In this document: positions 42,100 to 51,622 of the stretch, piece after piece | Layout of the letters: each line of letters opens with the position of its first letter | Position numbering within the stretch: the stretch's first letter is position 1 | Notes under the pieces: generated by a model | Database searches by the model: none | Seen by the model: only the letters and a program-made list of their open reading frames with translations | Told to the model about the DNA's origin: nothing | Translations under genes and position numbers: made by a program | Source: Chitinophaga sp. Ak27 | Lineage (GTDB): Bacteria; Bacteroidota; Bacteroidia; Chitinophagales; Chitinophagaceae | Direction: 5' to 3' | DNA length: 64,000 nucleotides | Assembly: GCF_012726295.1 (NCBI RefSeq) | Contig: NZ_JABAOB010000005.1 | Span: forward strand, 186,001-250,000

Positions 42100-45000
42100 T
42101 TAGAAAGTGAACTTCATTGTTGCATTAAAGGAACGGGTACTGGGCGTTACGTAATGATAAAAACCACCTGCGTTGCTGCCCACGCCATAAGTACCCAACT
42201 CCGGATCGGAGCCGGTAAAGCTCTTGTCATGGTGTATCCACAAATTACGTCCGGCAATAGATACCATGGCGGCTCTAAATGGCGTACGTTTTAATAATTT
42301 CGGCATCAGGTGATAAGCCAGCGTTACATTTCTCAACTTAATAAAAGACGCATCCTGTATCAGGTTTTCGTTGGCATATACCCACATCCCCTGGTAGTAC
42401 TGCTGATTTGTTTTGATAGCCGTAGTATTTTCTTTTCCATCGCTGGCTCTTACCCCTTTAATGATCGTAGAGCCGTCGCGGTTTGCCGTAATATTACTGG
42501 TGCCATAATACACAGAATAGTATTCGTCGAAATTCACCAGCTGCCCACCAATACGTGCATCGAGTGTAGCAGAAAGATCTATACCCTTATAGGAAAAAGT
42601 ATTGGTGAATCCACCCAGCCAGTCGGGCTGAATATTGCCGATGTTAAAAGCCGTACCCTGATCTAAGATAGGATAGCCATTGTCCGTTACCAGTTGCTGC
42701 CCGTCGGCGTTCCTTTTCCAGCGCGATCCTTTAATAGTGCCATAAGGCTGCCCCGCTTCCAGGAATATACCAGGGGCAGTATACCCCCCTATCTGTATAG
42801 CGGTTACCCCCGGCGATAACCGTACAATTTCACTCCTGTTACGGGAGTAGTTCAGCATCAGGTTCCAGTTAAAATCTTTGGCACGTACTGGGGTAGCCGT
42901 TAACGTTAGTTCAATCCCTTTATTTGTTAGCTTTCCTGCATTTACAATGGCGGTAGTATACCCGCTTCCTGCAGAAACGCTGGTTTCATAAATCAGGTTA
43001 GTGCTTACCTTGCTATACCAGCTGGCTTCCAGGCCAATGCGGTTATCGAACCATTTTGTTTCCAGCCCTGCTTCAAATTCTTTCAGGCGCTCTGGCTCAA
43101 GGTTGGGGTTTCCCAGTATGTTACGGCTGGAGAAGGCACTGGCGCCATTTACAGGCGGTATAATCTGCAAGCCAAATCCATCCTGGATTTTTGTTTTGTA
43201 GAATTTGGTATCTGTCTGATAAGGCGCAGCATCATTACCCACCGCAGTATAAGCTACTCTGAGCTTTCCGAAGGATAACGTTTTACTACTTTTTAATGCA
43301 GACAATTCAGAGAACACAAAAGCGCCGGTTACAGATGGGTAAAAATAAGAGTTATGTCCCGCCCGCAAGGCAGACGACCAGTCATTTCTACCGGTTACGG
43401 TAACATAAAACATCTTGTTATATTCCAATACCGCTTGTCCGTAAATGCTTACCCTTCTTCTATCGTAGTAATTTTCCGTGGTGGTGATTGTTTCACTGTT
43501 GGCAATATCATAGAGATTATCTACCGACAGTCCTATTCCTTTGGTCAGCAGGTCGGTATAATGTTCTGAAATAATGTTATTACCTGCCATCACTGTCAGA
43601 TCAAATTTATTCCACGTTTTGTGTGCAGTCGCATAAAAATCATGATTGATTTGCGTATTATTTATTACTTCGTCGAACACGCGACCGTTGGGATAGGCGG
43701 TACCCAACGAGCCTTTGGCTTCGTGAAAAGTGCGGTTATCGGTATATACATCGGCACCAAGCTGTTCAGTAAGTGTTAACCAGTTCAGCGGTGTGTATAC
43801 CAGGCTTACTGTTGGTATAAAACGGTGCACATTCAACCGCAATCCTGTGCGGTCGGCAATCCAGAAGGGACTGTTTTTATTGTCTTTATACATACGCTGG
43901 CTGCCATCCGGGTTCGTATAGGGTAGCAGGTTATAACTGATGGGGGCACTATAAAGGGTAGACAAGTAAGTAGTGGTACCCGCGCCTCCATTTCCTTCCA
44001 GCAGGCGGTCATTACGCGAATCAATATAATTAAGGCTGGTATTCACCACCAGTTTTTCGGTGAGATGGCTGGAAAAATTGGCGTACAGGGCGTTTCGGTA
44101 GTAATCGGCGTTCCTGGTAACCCCTTCCTGTCGCAGGGAAGTGTAGGAAAGGAGGTAACTCGATTTATCTGTCATACCGCTAAGACTTACGCTGTTGTCC
44201 CAGGTGGTACCGGTTTTAAAAAACATTTTACGCGGGTCGTATTTGGGTAATGGCTGTCCGTTCACATTAAAGGTATCCATGCGTGGCCCCCAGGATAGCG
44301 GCGTTTTCGCATTCAGGCCATCGTAATACTTTCCACCATCGCCCTGGGCCCAGTTTTGCTGAAACTCAGGTAAAATGGCTTTGTCGATGTTGATGCTGGA
44401 ACCTACTATTACATTCAATCCTTTGGATCTTCTGCCGGCGCCATTTTTAGTCGTGATAATGATGGCTCCTCCTGCGGCCCTCGAGCCGTATAATGCTGTG
44501 GCAGAGGCGCCTCTTAATATGTTTACCGATTCAATGATATTAGGGTCTATATCTATTCCCCGGTTGGGAGTAGTGCCGCCAACATACAGGGGATCGTCAT
44601 CGCCGGCACGCAGCTGATCATTACTGATGGGCACTCCATCCAGTACAAATAGCGGCTGGTTATTTCCTCTCAGGGAGGCGCCTCCGCGAATAATTACTTT
44701 GGTGCCGGCGCCCGGGGCTCCGCTGGTAGCGCTGATCTGTACACCAGCTACTTTTCCCTGCAAACCATTCAGAAAGCTGGCTTCTTTCGACTGCACAATG
44801 TCCTCTCCTTTTACCTCCTGTGTGGCATAACCCAGGGTGCGTTTTTCGCGCCTGATTCCCAAAGCCGTTACCACTACTTCACCCAGATCTTTCTTATTCA
44901 CTCCTAATGCCACATCAATAGTGCTTTCTGCTCCTACGGCCACTTCCTGGGCTGTGTAGCCAATAAAAGAAAAAACCAGGACCGGATGCCCTGTTTCGGA

Positions 45001-45192
45001 AATCTCCAGTCTATAGGACCCGTCGTTGGCTGTCAGCGCTCCTTTTCCACTTCCTTTAATGCCGATGGATACCCCCGGCAATCCTGATCCATCTTTTGCG
45101 TCTGTAACCTTACCTGTGATTAATTTTGTTTGTGCATAGGCGCCTACAACACTAACGGTTACAAGTAACCATAAGAGTAGTCCTCTTTTCAT
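42100..45192 (-). CDS. SusC/RagA TonB-dependent outer-membrane transporter (second pair)
   Basis: 1030 residues from ATG 45192 (MKRGLLLWLLVTVSVVGAYA); an upstream ATG at 45225 adds 11 residues. A CarboxypepD_reg-like domain (about 20-105) with GLPGVSIGIKGSGKGALTAN, the plug (QGKVAGVQISATSGAPGAGT, then RGGASLRGNNQPLFVLDGVP), and the barrel to a C-terminal Phe (STRSFNATMKFTF). It imports a large ligand through the outer membrane with energy from TonB-ExbBD. It forms a unit with the SusD downstream. A symmetric site lies upstream (45457-45476). Confidence 0.95.
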   Translation of the reverse strand: MKRGLLLWLLVTVSVVGAYAQTKLITGKVTDAKDGSGLPGVSIGIKGSGKGALTANDGSYRLEISETGHPVLVFSFIGYTAQEVAVGAESTIDVALGVNKKDLGEVVVTALGIRREKRTLGYATQEVKGEDIVQSKEASFLNGLQGKVAGVQISATSGAPGAGTKVIIRGGASLRGNNQPLFVLDGVPISNDQLRAGDDDPLYVGGTTPNRGIDIDPNIIESVNILRGASATALYGSRAAGGAIIITTKNGAGRRSKGLNVIVGSSINIDKAILPEFQQNWAQGDGGKYYDGLNAKTPLSWGPRMDTFNVNGQPLPKYDPRKMFFKTGTTWDNSVSLSGMTDKSSYLLSYTSLRQEGVTRNADYYRNALYANFSSHLTEKLVVNTSLNYIDSRNDRLLEGNGGAGTTTYLSTLYSAPISYNLLPYTNPDGSQRMYKDNKNSPFWIADRTGLRLNVHRFIPTVSLVYTPLNWLTLTEQLGADVYTDNRTFHEAKGSLGTAYPNGRVFDEVINNTQINHDFYATAHKTWNKFDLTVMAGNNIISEHYTDLLTKGIGLSVDNLYDIANSETITTTENYYDRRRVSIYGQAVLEYNKMFYVTVTGRNDWSSALRAGHNSYFYPSVTGAFVFSELSALKSSKTLSFGKLRVAYTAVGNDAAPYQTDTKFYKTKIQDGFGLQIIPPVNGASAFSSRNILGNPNLEPERLKEFEAGLETKWFDNRIGLEASWYSKVSTNLIYETSVSAGSGYTTAIVNAGKLTNKGIELTLTATPVRAKDFNWNLMLNYSRNRSEIVRLSPGVTAIQIGGYTAPGIFLEAGQPYGTIKGSRWKRNADGQQLVTDNGYPILDQGTAFNIGNIQPDWLGGFTNTFSYKGIDLSATLDARIGGQLVNFDEYYSVYYGTSNITANRDGSTIIKGVRASDGKENTTAIKTNQQYYQGMWVYANENLIQDASFIKLRNVTLAYHLMPKLLKRTPFRAAMVSIAGRNLWIHHDKSFTGSDPELGTYGVGSNAGGFYHYVTPSTRSFNATMKFTF

Positions 45193-45456
45193 AAGCAATA
45201 TTGATTTGTAAATATTTGACAGCAATTAAAACCAGGGAGATCAAAATGATCATAGCGCTGTTTGTTTATTTCCGGTAATTCTACTTGTTTGTATGTCACA
45301 CATAAAACCGCGTGTGCATCCTCATATTTGTGCCCGATTTATCCTGCATTTGTCTGCGACCCCTTCTTATACTATACACGAAATAATGGTTGCTATTAGT
45401 AATTAAACTGCTGCAATATAGAAAATTCAAAAAAACCTTATCTACAGCCTCTTAAA

Positions 45457-45476
45457 AAATGTGATGATTCACATTT
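45457..45476. promoter_or_regulatory. symmetric operator-like site upstream of the SusC gene
   Basis: AAATGTGATGATTCACATTT is a perfect 8+8-bp dyad around four bases, about 265 bp before the SusC start. The half site TGTGA resembles CRP/FNR-family targets, although the spacing (4 instead of 6) is unusual. Confidence 0.4.
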
Positions 45477-45613
45477 CGTTTAACTTTTCCCTGCTAAAAT
45501 ATGCTAATATTAGTATTATCGGAATTATTTAAATGTTTTTTGGGGAGCAGGGCTCCAATCAATATTTTGTTGGCAAGTGCGTTATTAAACTTATCTAGTG
45601 AGAGGTAAAAAAT

Positions 45614-45641
45614 AAAAAAAGCGCCCCGATAACCGGGACGC
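45614..45641 (-). terminator. intrinsic terminator of the upstream SusCD unit
   Basis: On the gene strand GCGTCCCG/CGGGGCGC pairs (8 bp with one G-T) around a 5-nt loop (45641-45621), followed by seven T residues. It is 30 bp beyond the SusD stop at 45671. Confidence 0.88.
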
Positions 45642-45670
45642 CTTTCCATGGTTTTTAATAGTTAGGTCCG

Positions 45671-47083
45671 TTAGTATTTTGGATTCTGCACCATATTTGG
45701 ATTCGCATCCATTTCAGCCTGCGGAATCGGGAATGCAACGCGGAAATCGGTAGGACCGGTTTTCCGGGTGCTCAGCGCATTGGCATCAGCGATATTACGT
45801 TCGCCGTTCTTGCGGAACAGGTCTGTCATTGCAAAACCTTCGCCTACCAGTTCAATCCTTCTTTGTTTAGCAATTTCAGCTTTGATGTTGTTAACATCGG
45901 TAAATGGATCCAGACCACGTTTAGCACGGAGCATGTTTACATCGTCGGTCGCTTGCTGCAGGTTGCCCAATTCAGCATAAGCCTCTGCGCGGTTCAGCAG
46001 TACTTCACTGATTCTCAGCACCTTAACATTTACCAAACCAACTTGTCCCTGCGCTTTATTACCGGAAAACTTCATCAGGTAATTGCTACCGTCGAGCGTT
46101 TGGGTAAAGCCTTTACGTACATCATTGGGATCCAGTAAAGCCATAAACGCATCGGTCAACCTGATATCTCCATAGCCACCCAGTTTAGAAGGAACGTACA
46201 TATAACCGAAGTTGTTAGAGCCTCTTCCATTAGGTGTCAGGAAACGCAGGGAAAAAATATCCTCGCTACCAGCAGCATCTGCATTGAAAGTATTTGCTAC
46301 TTCCGTAGGTGCGTATAAAGCATATTTGTTACTGTTAATCAGTTTACTGGCTTCATCAATAGCCAGCTGCCAGTCACCTTTGTAGAGATAGGCGCGGCTC
46401 AATAATGCTGTAGCAGCGTCTTTGGTAGCATTGAAAACATTGGCTTTAGCATCTGTAGTAAGACCATCCGGTGCTTTCTGCTGGGCTACTTTCAGATCAG
46501 CGATAATAGCTGCATAAGTTTCCGCCAATGTACTACGTCCGGGTTTGAAAGTAGCAGGTACATCTGTAGCCTTTGTTACCAGGGTGATACCACTGTTAGG
46601 TTCATTTACCTTAGCATCCACATTGGTATAGGGCCTGGTATATCTTCTAGCCAGGTCAAAATCTGCCAGTGCACGGAGGAAGTAAGCTTCTCCCTTAATG
46701 GTGGCAGTAGTGGCGGTTTCTGGCAGTTTATCGATCAATACATTCGCCTGGTTTACTACGCGGTAAGCGTTCAGGAAAGTATTGGTTTGTGGCGCCAGCA
46801 AGGGCGTATAGTTCATCTGAAACTCCGTGATGAAACGGTTGGAGTTCTGCGAAGTTATTTTCATGTCATTACCACCTAAGTCAGTAACAATCAGAAAATC
46901 GCGGCCATAGTATTCCTGTTCTTCCATACGGGTATAGATACCGTTGGCGAGAATACGTGCATTCCCTTCTGTTACCGCGTCATTTCCATTTAAGGATGAC
47001 TGTGGATTCTGATCCAGCTTGGTGCAGGCGGAAAACAAGCCCGCTGCAGCCACTGCGAATATGGAGAGTTTTGAATATTTCAT
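45671..47083 (-). CDS. SusD/RagB-family outer-membrane lipoprotein (first pair)
   Basis: 470 residues. Signal MKYSKLSIFAVAAAGLFSAC with lipobox cysteine 20. RagB/SusD features: KLDQNPQSSLNGNDAVTEGN, helical TPR core with FLRALADFDLARRYTRPYTN, and the C-terminal RRIELVGEGFAMTDLFRKNG followed by FPIPQAEMDANPNMVQNPKY, the classic ending. It is the ligand-binding lid of the paired SusC just upstream (28 bp). Ligand not inferable from context. Confidence 0.95.
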   Translation of the reverse strand: MKYSKLSIFAVAAAGLFSACTKLDQNPQSSLNGNDAVTEGNARILANGIYTRMEEQEYYGRDFLIVTDLGGNDMKITSQNSNRFITEFQMNYTPLLAPQTNTFLNAYRVVNQANVLIDKLPETATTATIKGEAYFLRALADFDLARRYTRPYTNVDAKVNEPNSGITLVTKATDVPATFKPGRSTLAETYAAIIADLKVAQQKAPDGLTTDAKANVFNATKDAATALLSRAYLYKGDWQLAIDEASKLINSNKYALYAPTEVANTFNADAAGSEDIFSLRFLTPNGRGSNNFGYMYVPSKLGGYGDIRLTDAFMALLDPNDVRKGFTQTLDGSNYLMKFSGNKAQGQVGLVNVKVLRISEVLLNRAEAYAELGNLQQATDDVNMLRAKRGLDPFTDVNNIKAEIAKQRRIELVGEGFAMTDLFRKNGERNIADANALSTRKTGPTDFRVAFPIPQAEMDANPNMVQNPKY

Positions 47084-47111
47084 AATTGACTAAAGTTTTT
47101 GTTTTACTTCA

Positions 47112-50100
47112 TTACAGTCCTACACTAATACCAAATGTGATCACCCGTGAAGTAGGATAACGGTAAAAATCAGTACCCGCATTGGTAGTAGCTGTAGAGG
47201 CTGTGCTGGTCGGAGAAAGTGGGTTGGTGTTCATATCCGGATCCCATCCTTTATAGCCAGTCAGCGTAAACAAGTTTTCTGCCTGTGCGTATACTCTTAA
47301 TCCCTGCATATGCATTCTGCTCACCACGTTTTTAGGAAGGTTGTAACCGAAAGTCACGTTTCTCAACCTAACATAGGAGATATCTTCCAGGTAACGGGTA
47401 GAAGAAGCATTGGAGTTGGTACCATTACCCCAGATAATTTTAGGTCTGTCGGCAATATCACCTGGTTTCTGCCAGTGGCTGCCAGCGTCTTTGGCCTGGT
47501 TACCGGTAGTATTGTTACCATCGCTTTCCAGGAATGAGCGGTTGTAGTTATAGGCTTTGTTACCTGCGCTGAAGGTGATGAATAAAGACAGATCGAAGTC
47601 TTTATAGTTGAATTTGTTGGTAAAACCACCGGTGATCTTAGGCAGTGCCTGACCAACGTATTTTCTTACAGCTGAATTGTAATCAGCAGTAGGTTTACCA
47701 TCAGCACCTACCCAGGTAGCGGCGCCTGTCTGAGGATCTACGCCTGCCCATACCGGCATGTACCAGGAACCGAAAGGCATGCCTACTTCAATTCTCTGAC
47801 GGGAACCGGATGGAATAAACTGTTGTCCACCCAACGACAGCACGCGGTTGCGGAGGGTAGCGAAGTTCAGGTCGGAAGTCCACTGGAAGTTCTTGGTAGC
47901 TACCGGAATACCACCGATAGTTACTTCAAAGCCCTGGTTCAGCATCTTACCTACGTTCATGTTCATTACGTCAAAACCGCTGGTCATAGACAGTGGCAAT
48001 TGCATCAGCAACGCAGAAGAGCGTTTGTCGTAGTAACCTACGGCAGCGTATAAACGTTTTTTCAGCACACTAATGTCCAGGCCTACGTCAAACAGGTTTT
48101 GTTTTTCCCAGCTCAGCGCCGTGTTGGCAGGTTGTTTCTGGAAAGCAACAGAACCGTCGGCATATACACCTTTCAGGCTGTACAGTGGCTGATAAGGATA
48201 GTCGCCCAAACCTTCAGCGTTACCCATAATACCATAGCTGGAACGCAGTTTCAGGTCGCTCAGCCAGGAGATGTTCTTAGTAAACTCTTCTTCTGAAATA
48301 CGCCATGCAGCGCCTACAGAGTAGAAATTACCGAAACGGTTGTCTTGCGGGAAACGGGAAGAACCATCTCTTCTGAAGCTACCGCTCAGGAAATATTTTG
48401 ATTTATAGTCATAATCCGCTTTCGCCAGGATACCCTGGAACGCATAGGAAGTTTCATCACCACCCATGTCGAAATACTTAGCGCCGGCATCTGGCACCTG
48501 TGCCTGACCGTTAGGGAAGCCATTCTTTGCAGCGAGGCTCCATACACGGGTTTGGTAAGAATATTCATTACCAGCCAGTAAACGGAAGTTATGATCTTTA
48601 CCAATGCTGAAGTTATAGGTCAGCAATTGCTGGGTAGTGTACAACGCGATGTTAGAGTTAACGTTATACAGGTAGCCACCATAATTACGACCATCGTAAG
48701 AATCGGGTGCAGTCCACTGCTTTTCGCGGATATTGGTTAACTCAGCGTTACCTTTTACCACGAAGCGTAAACCGTCGATAATGTTATATCCCAATGCAGC
48801 ATTGAAAACTGTCTGGGTGTTATTAGACTTGTTATAGTTCTTATCTACAGTGCTCAGGAAGTTACCGCCACGAATAATAGGAACGTAGCTGGACGGAATA
48901 CCTGCAAACCCATCCCAGGTAGTAGAACCCGGCTGACCAGCAGTATAACCGTTATAAGGGTTACCGGCTATATCACGGGAAGGGATATACGGTACGTTAG
49001 ACAATGCGCCCATCAGTGGGGAAGAGTAGGAGTTACCACCGCTCGCACTTCTCTGATCTGTATAGGAACCATTTACTTTTACGCTCAGGTCGAACTCATC
49101 GTTGAATTTGTGATCTACGTTCAAACGGCCACTGTAGCGACTAAAGTCAGAACCGATCAGGATACCTTGCTGTTTGAAGTAGTCGCCGGAAGCATAGTAC
49201 TGGGTTTTGTCGTTTCCACCACTGGCGTTGATGCCGTAGGACTGGGTTTTACCAGTGCGGAAAGCTTCTTTCATCCAGTTGGTATTGATGTTGGTCAGTT
49301 TATCTGGGCGGTTAGCCAGGATATCTGCTTCCGTGAAAGTGGGGGTACCATCTTTCTTGGTAGCATTTCTCATTGCTTCGCGCTGATAAGCCAGCAATTC
49401 GCTGGAGTTCATCATATCAATGCCATGTGCCAGGTTCTGGAAACCGTACTTGGCGTTGAAGTTAATCCTATTTTGCCCTTTTTTTCCGGTTTTGGTGGTG
49501 ATAACGATCACCCCGTTGGAACCGCGGGAACCGTACAACGCAGTTGCAGATGCATCTTTCAGTACAGTTACGTTTTCGATGTCGGCAGGGTTCAGGTTGG
49601 CAATTACATCTTGGGTAGGAGTGTTCTGGGTGAAGTCACCAGTAGAGATGACTACCCCATCTACTACATACAACGGGCTATTGCTGGCAGAAATAGATCC
49701 GATACCGCGGATACGTACTTCTGTTTTAGCACCTGGCTGACCGGAGTTGGTAGATACCGCTACTCCGGGTGCATTACCCTGGAGCATCTGGTTTACGTCA
49801 GGTAAGGCAACGTTGTTAATTTTAGCACCGGCGATAGAAGTGGAAGCAATCGTTGAATTCACCTTCTTTTCAATAGTGTAGCCGGTTACAACTACTTCTT
49901 CCAGACTCTTTGAATCTGTTTTCAGTTTTACGTTCAGGGTAGCGGCGCTACCTACTGGAACTTCTTTGGCTTCAAAGCCGATAAAGGATACGATCAGGGT
50001 AGCATTGGCGTCTACCTGGATAGAGAAGGAACCTTCCGGATTCGTACTGGTTCCTTTGGAGGTGCCTTTAATTTGAACGTTGGCACCAGGAATAGCTGAG

Positions 50101-50204
50101 CCATCATTGGCATCAGTAACTCTCCCTGTTACAGTGCGACTTTGCGCAAAGACCTGCCCGCCCAGAAATAGCACGGACAAGAGGAGAAATAAAACTTTCC
50201 TCAT
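47112..50204 (-). CDS. SusC/RagA TonB-dependent outer-membrane transporter (first pair)
   Basis: 1030 residues from ATG 50204 (MRKVLFLLLSVLFLGGQVFA); the ATG two codons upstream (50210) is equally possible. CarboxypepD_reg-like domain (about 22-105, AIPGANVQIKGTSKGTSTNP), plug (QMLQGNAPGVAVSTNSGQPG, then RIRGIGSISASNSPLYVVDG), and barrel ending FGISVGL. Part of the class of large Bacteroidota nutrient importers with the SusD following by 28 bp. No ECF sigma or anti-sigma gene adjoins it, so regulation must come from elsewhere or from the leader sites. Confidence 0.95.
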   Translation of the reverse strand: MRKVLFLLLSVLFLGGQVFAQSRTVTGRVTDANDGSAIPGANVQIKGTSKGTSTNPEGSFSIQVDANATLIVSFIGFEAKEVPVGSAATLNVKLKTDSKSLEEVVVTGYTIEKKVNSTIASTSIAGAKINNVALPDVNQMLQGNAPGVAVSTNSGQPGAKTEVRIRGIGSISASNSPLYVVDGVVISTGDFTQNTPTQDVIANLNPADIENVTVLKDASATALYGSRGSNGVIVITTKTGKKGQNRINFNAKYGFQNLAHGIDMMNSSELLAYQREAMRNATKKDGTPTFTEADILANRPDKLTNINTNWMKEAFRTGKTQSYGINASGGNDKTQYYASGDYFKQQGILIGSDFSRYSGRLNVDHKFNDEFDLSVKVNGSYTDQRSASGGNSYSSPLMGALSNVPYIPSRDIAGNPYNGYTAGQPGSTTWDGFAGIPSSYVPIIRGGNFLSTVDKNYNKSNNTQTVFNAALGYNIIDGLRFVVKGNAELTNIREKQWTAPDSYDGRNYGGYLYNVNSNIALYTTQQLLTYNFSIGKDHNFRLLAGNEYSYQTRVWSLAAKNGFPNGQAQVPDAGAKYFDMGGDETSYAFQGILAKADYDYKSKYFLSGSFRRDGSSRFPQDNRFGNFYSVGAAWRISEEEFTKNISWLSDLKLRSSYGIMGNAEGLGDYPYQPLYSLKGVYADGSVAFQKQPANTALSWEKQNLFDVGLDISVLKKRLYAAVGYYDKRSSALLMQLPLSMTSGFDVMNMNVGKMLNQGFEVTIGGIPVATKNFQWTSDLNFATLRNRVLSLGGQQFIPSGSRQRIEVGMPFGSWYMPVWAGVDPQTGAATWVGADGKPTADYNSAVRKYVGQALPKITGGFTNKFNYKDFDLSLFITFSAGNKAYNYNRSFLESDGNNTTGNQAKDAGSHWQKPGDIADRPKIIWGNGTNSNASSTRYLEDISYVRLRNVTFGYNLPKNVVSRMHMQGLRVYAQAENLFTLTGYKGWDPDMNTNPLSPTSTASTATTNAGTDFYRYPTSRVITFGISVGL

Positions 50205-50473
50205 AAGCATGATTTTGTTGTTTCCTTACCTTAAAAAATAATAATCGTTATCAAGGCACCAGGCCCTAATTCATTTGGTTCCGTTAAATAATTCAGTCGA
50301 AATTAAATGGTGATGGAATGCTTCTAAAGCTGGCGAGATAAGCGTACAGTAATATACATTGACAATAAATAAAATATTGACAACGTCTGTTGCGATTTAT
50401 TCAATAAATCAACAGCAGAAGTAATCAACTTCTTTCTCATAAGCAGTTTCCTTAGCAAATTTTCAACCGGCTT

Positions 50474-50481
50474 CAAATATA
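50474..50481 (-). promoter_or_regulatory. -7 promoter box for the first SusC gene
   Basis: The plus strand CAAATATA is TATATTTG on the gene strand, a perfect TAnnTTTG match. No well-placed -33 element was found. Confidence 0.4.
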
Positions 50482-50656
50482 ATATTTATTAACAAAAAAT
50501 TAAGCTTGGAAAGTTCCCGATAACATTCAGATAACATTACTTTAACAATGCATTAACATATTATAAATTGAAATTACCTATAAGGGCATAATAATAAACA
50601 AGCGGCAAGAATACCGCCTGTGCTCATCAACCAAAATCTAAATCGAGATTAATGTT

Positions 50657-50674
50657 GCCCCGCATAAGCGGGGC
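50657..50674 (-). terminator. hairpin after the transposase-like gene
   Basis: GCCCCGC/GCGGGGC (50657-50663 and 50668-50674), a 7-bp GC-only stem with an ATAA loop, 10 bp after the stop. It lacks a T tract. Confidence 0.55.
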
Positions 50675-50684
50675 TAATGTCTTA

Positions 50685-51374
50685 TCAGGAAAGGGTAAGT
50701 GGATATGCTTTTAACAACTCCAGCAATACCATAAATAAATCATCATTTCGGTGATTAAACCGGTACTCACACTCTTTCAGGTGTAAATAAGCGGTATTTC
50801 GGTTTAATCCCTTAAACTTAGCCAGGCGATGCTTGGTAAGCCCCCAGAAAGCGTCCACATCATCCATCTGATGGGAATCTGAAGTCTGACCTAAACGGTA
50901 CAAACGGTACTGACCTAAATCTACCAGTCCGTTAAAACGGCGCAGACGCTCTGAGATACCCTGCGTTTCCAACACGGAACGTCCGCGTGTAGCGGCGTGG
51001 ATCATAGAACGACTTACATCTGGGAGAATTTCAGTGTGTAACCTGTCTGCCGTTCGGCAAATACCGAAGATTACGGGCTTCACAATCCGGTCTACTTCCG
51101 GCTTTACTGCCACCAGCGTATCGCTGTCGTGGTCGGGGGTAGGGTCACTTTGCCGGACATCGTAGGTTAACACGGGAACCGGCGCAGGATGCTGGGATTC
51201 ACAAAAGCGGGCTATCTGGTGTCTTAATTTTTTAAGATAACTATTGATAGTTACCCTACTGACACCGCTGATATTCGCTATCTGGGTCGCAGTCAGATCA
51301 TCGGCAAATAGCCGCAAGATCTCCTTAAACTTGCGCTCAGATAAATGAGCGCCCTTTAAGAACTTATTTTTCAT
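50685..51374 (-). CDS. IS1595/ISXO2-like transposase relative with degenerate active site
   Basis: 229 residues, uninterrupted. The N-terminal HTH (MKNKFLKGAHLSERKFKEIL, then DDLTATQIANISGVSRVTIN) and the C-terminal signature (FWGLTKHRLAKFKGLNRNTA, then YLHLKECEYRFNHRN) are those of IS1595-family transposases. In between, the catalytic regions look lost: the usual VEVDE-type motif is replaced by PAPVPVLTYDVRQSDPT, the second Asp region by LETQGISERLRRFNGLVDLG, and the third acidic site reads DDVDAFW. I saw no terminal inverted repeats or target duplication. Probably a domesticated DNA-binding protein, or an old remnant; its closeness to the SusCD pair may be chance. Confidence 0.7.
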   Translation of the reverse strand: MKNKFLKGAHLSERKFKEILRLFADDLTATQIANISGVSRVTINSYLKKLRHQIARFCESQHPAPVPVLTYDVRQSDPTPDHDSDTLVAVKPEVDRIVKPVIFGICRTADRLHTEILPDVSRSMIHAATRGRSVLETQGISERLRRFNGLVDLGQYRLYRLGQTSDSHQMDDVDAFWGLTKHRLAKFKGLNRNTAYLHLKECEYRFNHRNDDLFMVLLELLKAYPLTLS

Positions 51375-51554
51375 GAACTATGTGGTTAGAATGGCGTTAT
51401 AAACCTCATACTTTTTCATTATAATACCCCCTCCTTTTTTACAAGCGGTGATAAGGGTATTTGAATGTTGTCCACTAGATTATTTTAAGGTGTTTTTTTG
51501 TCCATTTTAGCTAAACATTTAGCATCCACTGCGAAATACAGCTCCGGAAACGCC

Positions 51555-51599
51555 ATCGGGGTTAACACAAGGCTTTTACTGCCCTGTGTTAACCCCGAT
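51555..51599 (-). terminator. hairpin downstream of the MMPL transporter gene
   Basis: ATCGGGGTTAACACA/TGTGTTAACCCCGAT (51555-51569 and 51585-51599), 15 perfect pairs plus a GGC/GCC extension after one mismatch, 23 bp past the transporter stop. Confidence 0.75.
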
Positions 51600-51622
51600 A
51601 ACCTGTATGATAAGTTTTAAAA

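Larger units (their letters stand above)
45193..45670 (-). other. gap between the two SusCD units
   Basis: 478 bp. Reading leftward it holds the end of the upstream SusCD unit, with a terminator at 45614-45641, then the regulatory region of the downstream SusC. The plus-strand sequence contains AAATGTGA-TGAT-TCACATTT (45457-45476). No coding frame or RNA gene was recognised and no perfect TAnnTTTG box was seen. Confidence 0.5.
50205..50684 (-). other. upstream region of the first SusC gene
   Basis: 480 bp, AT-rich, without coding potential. It contains two direct ATTGACAA repeats 18 bp apart (50358-50365, 50376-50383), the palindrome GATTTATT-C-AATAAATC (50394-50410), a perfect TATATTTG -7 box on the gene strand (50481-50474), and the hairpin ending the transposase-like gene (50657-50674). 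If the box is used, the SusC leader is about 260-270 nt long. Confidence 0.5.
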
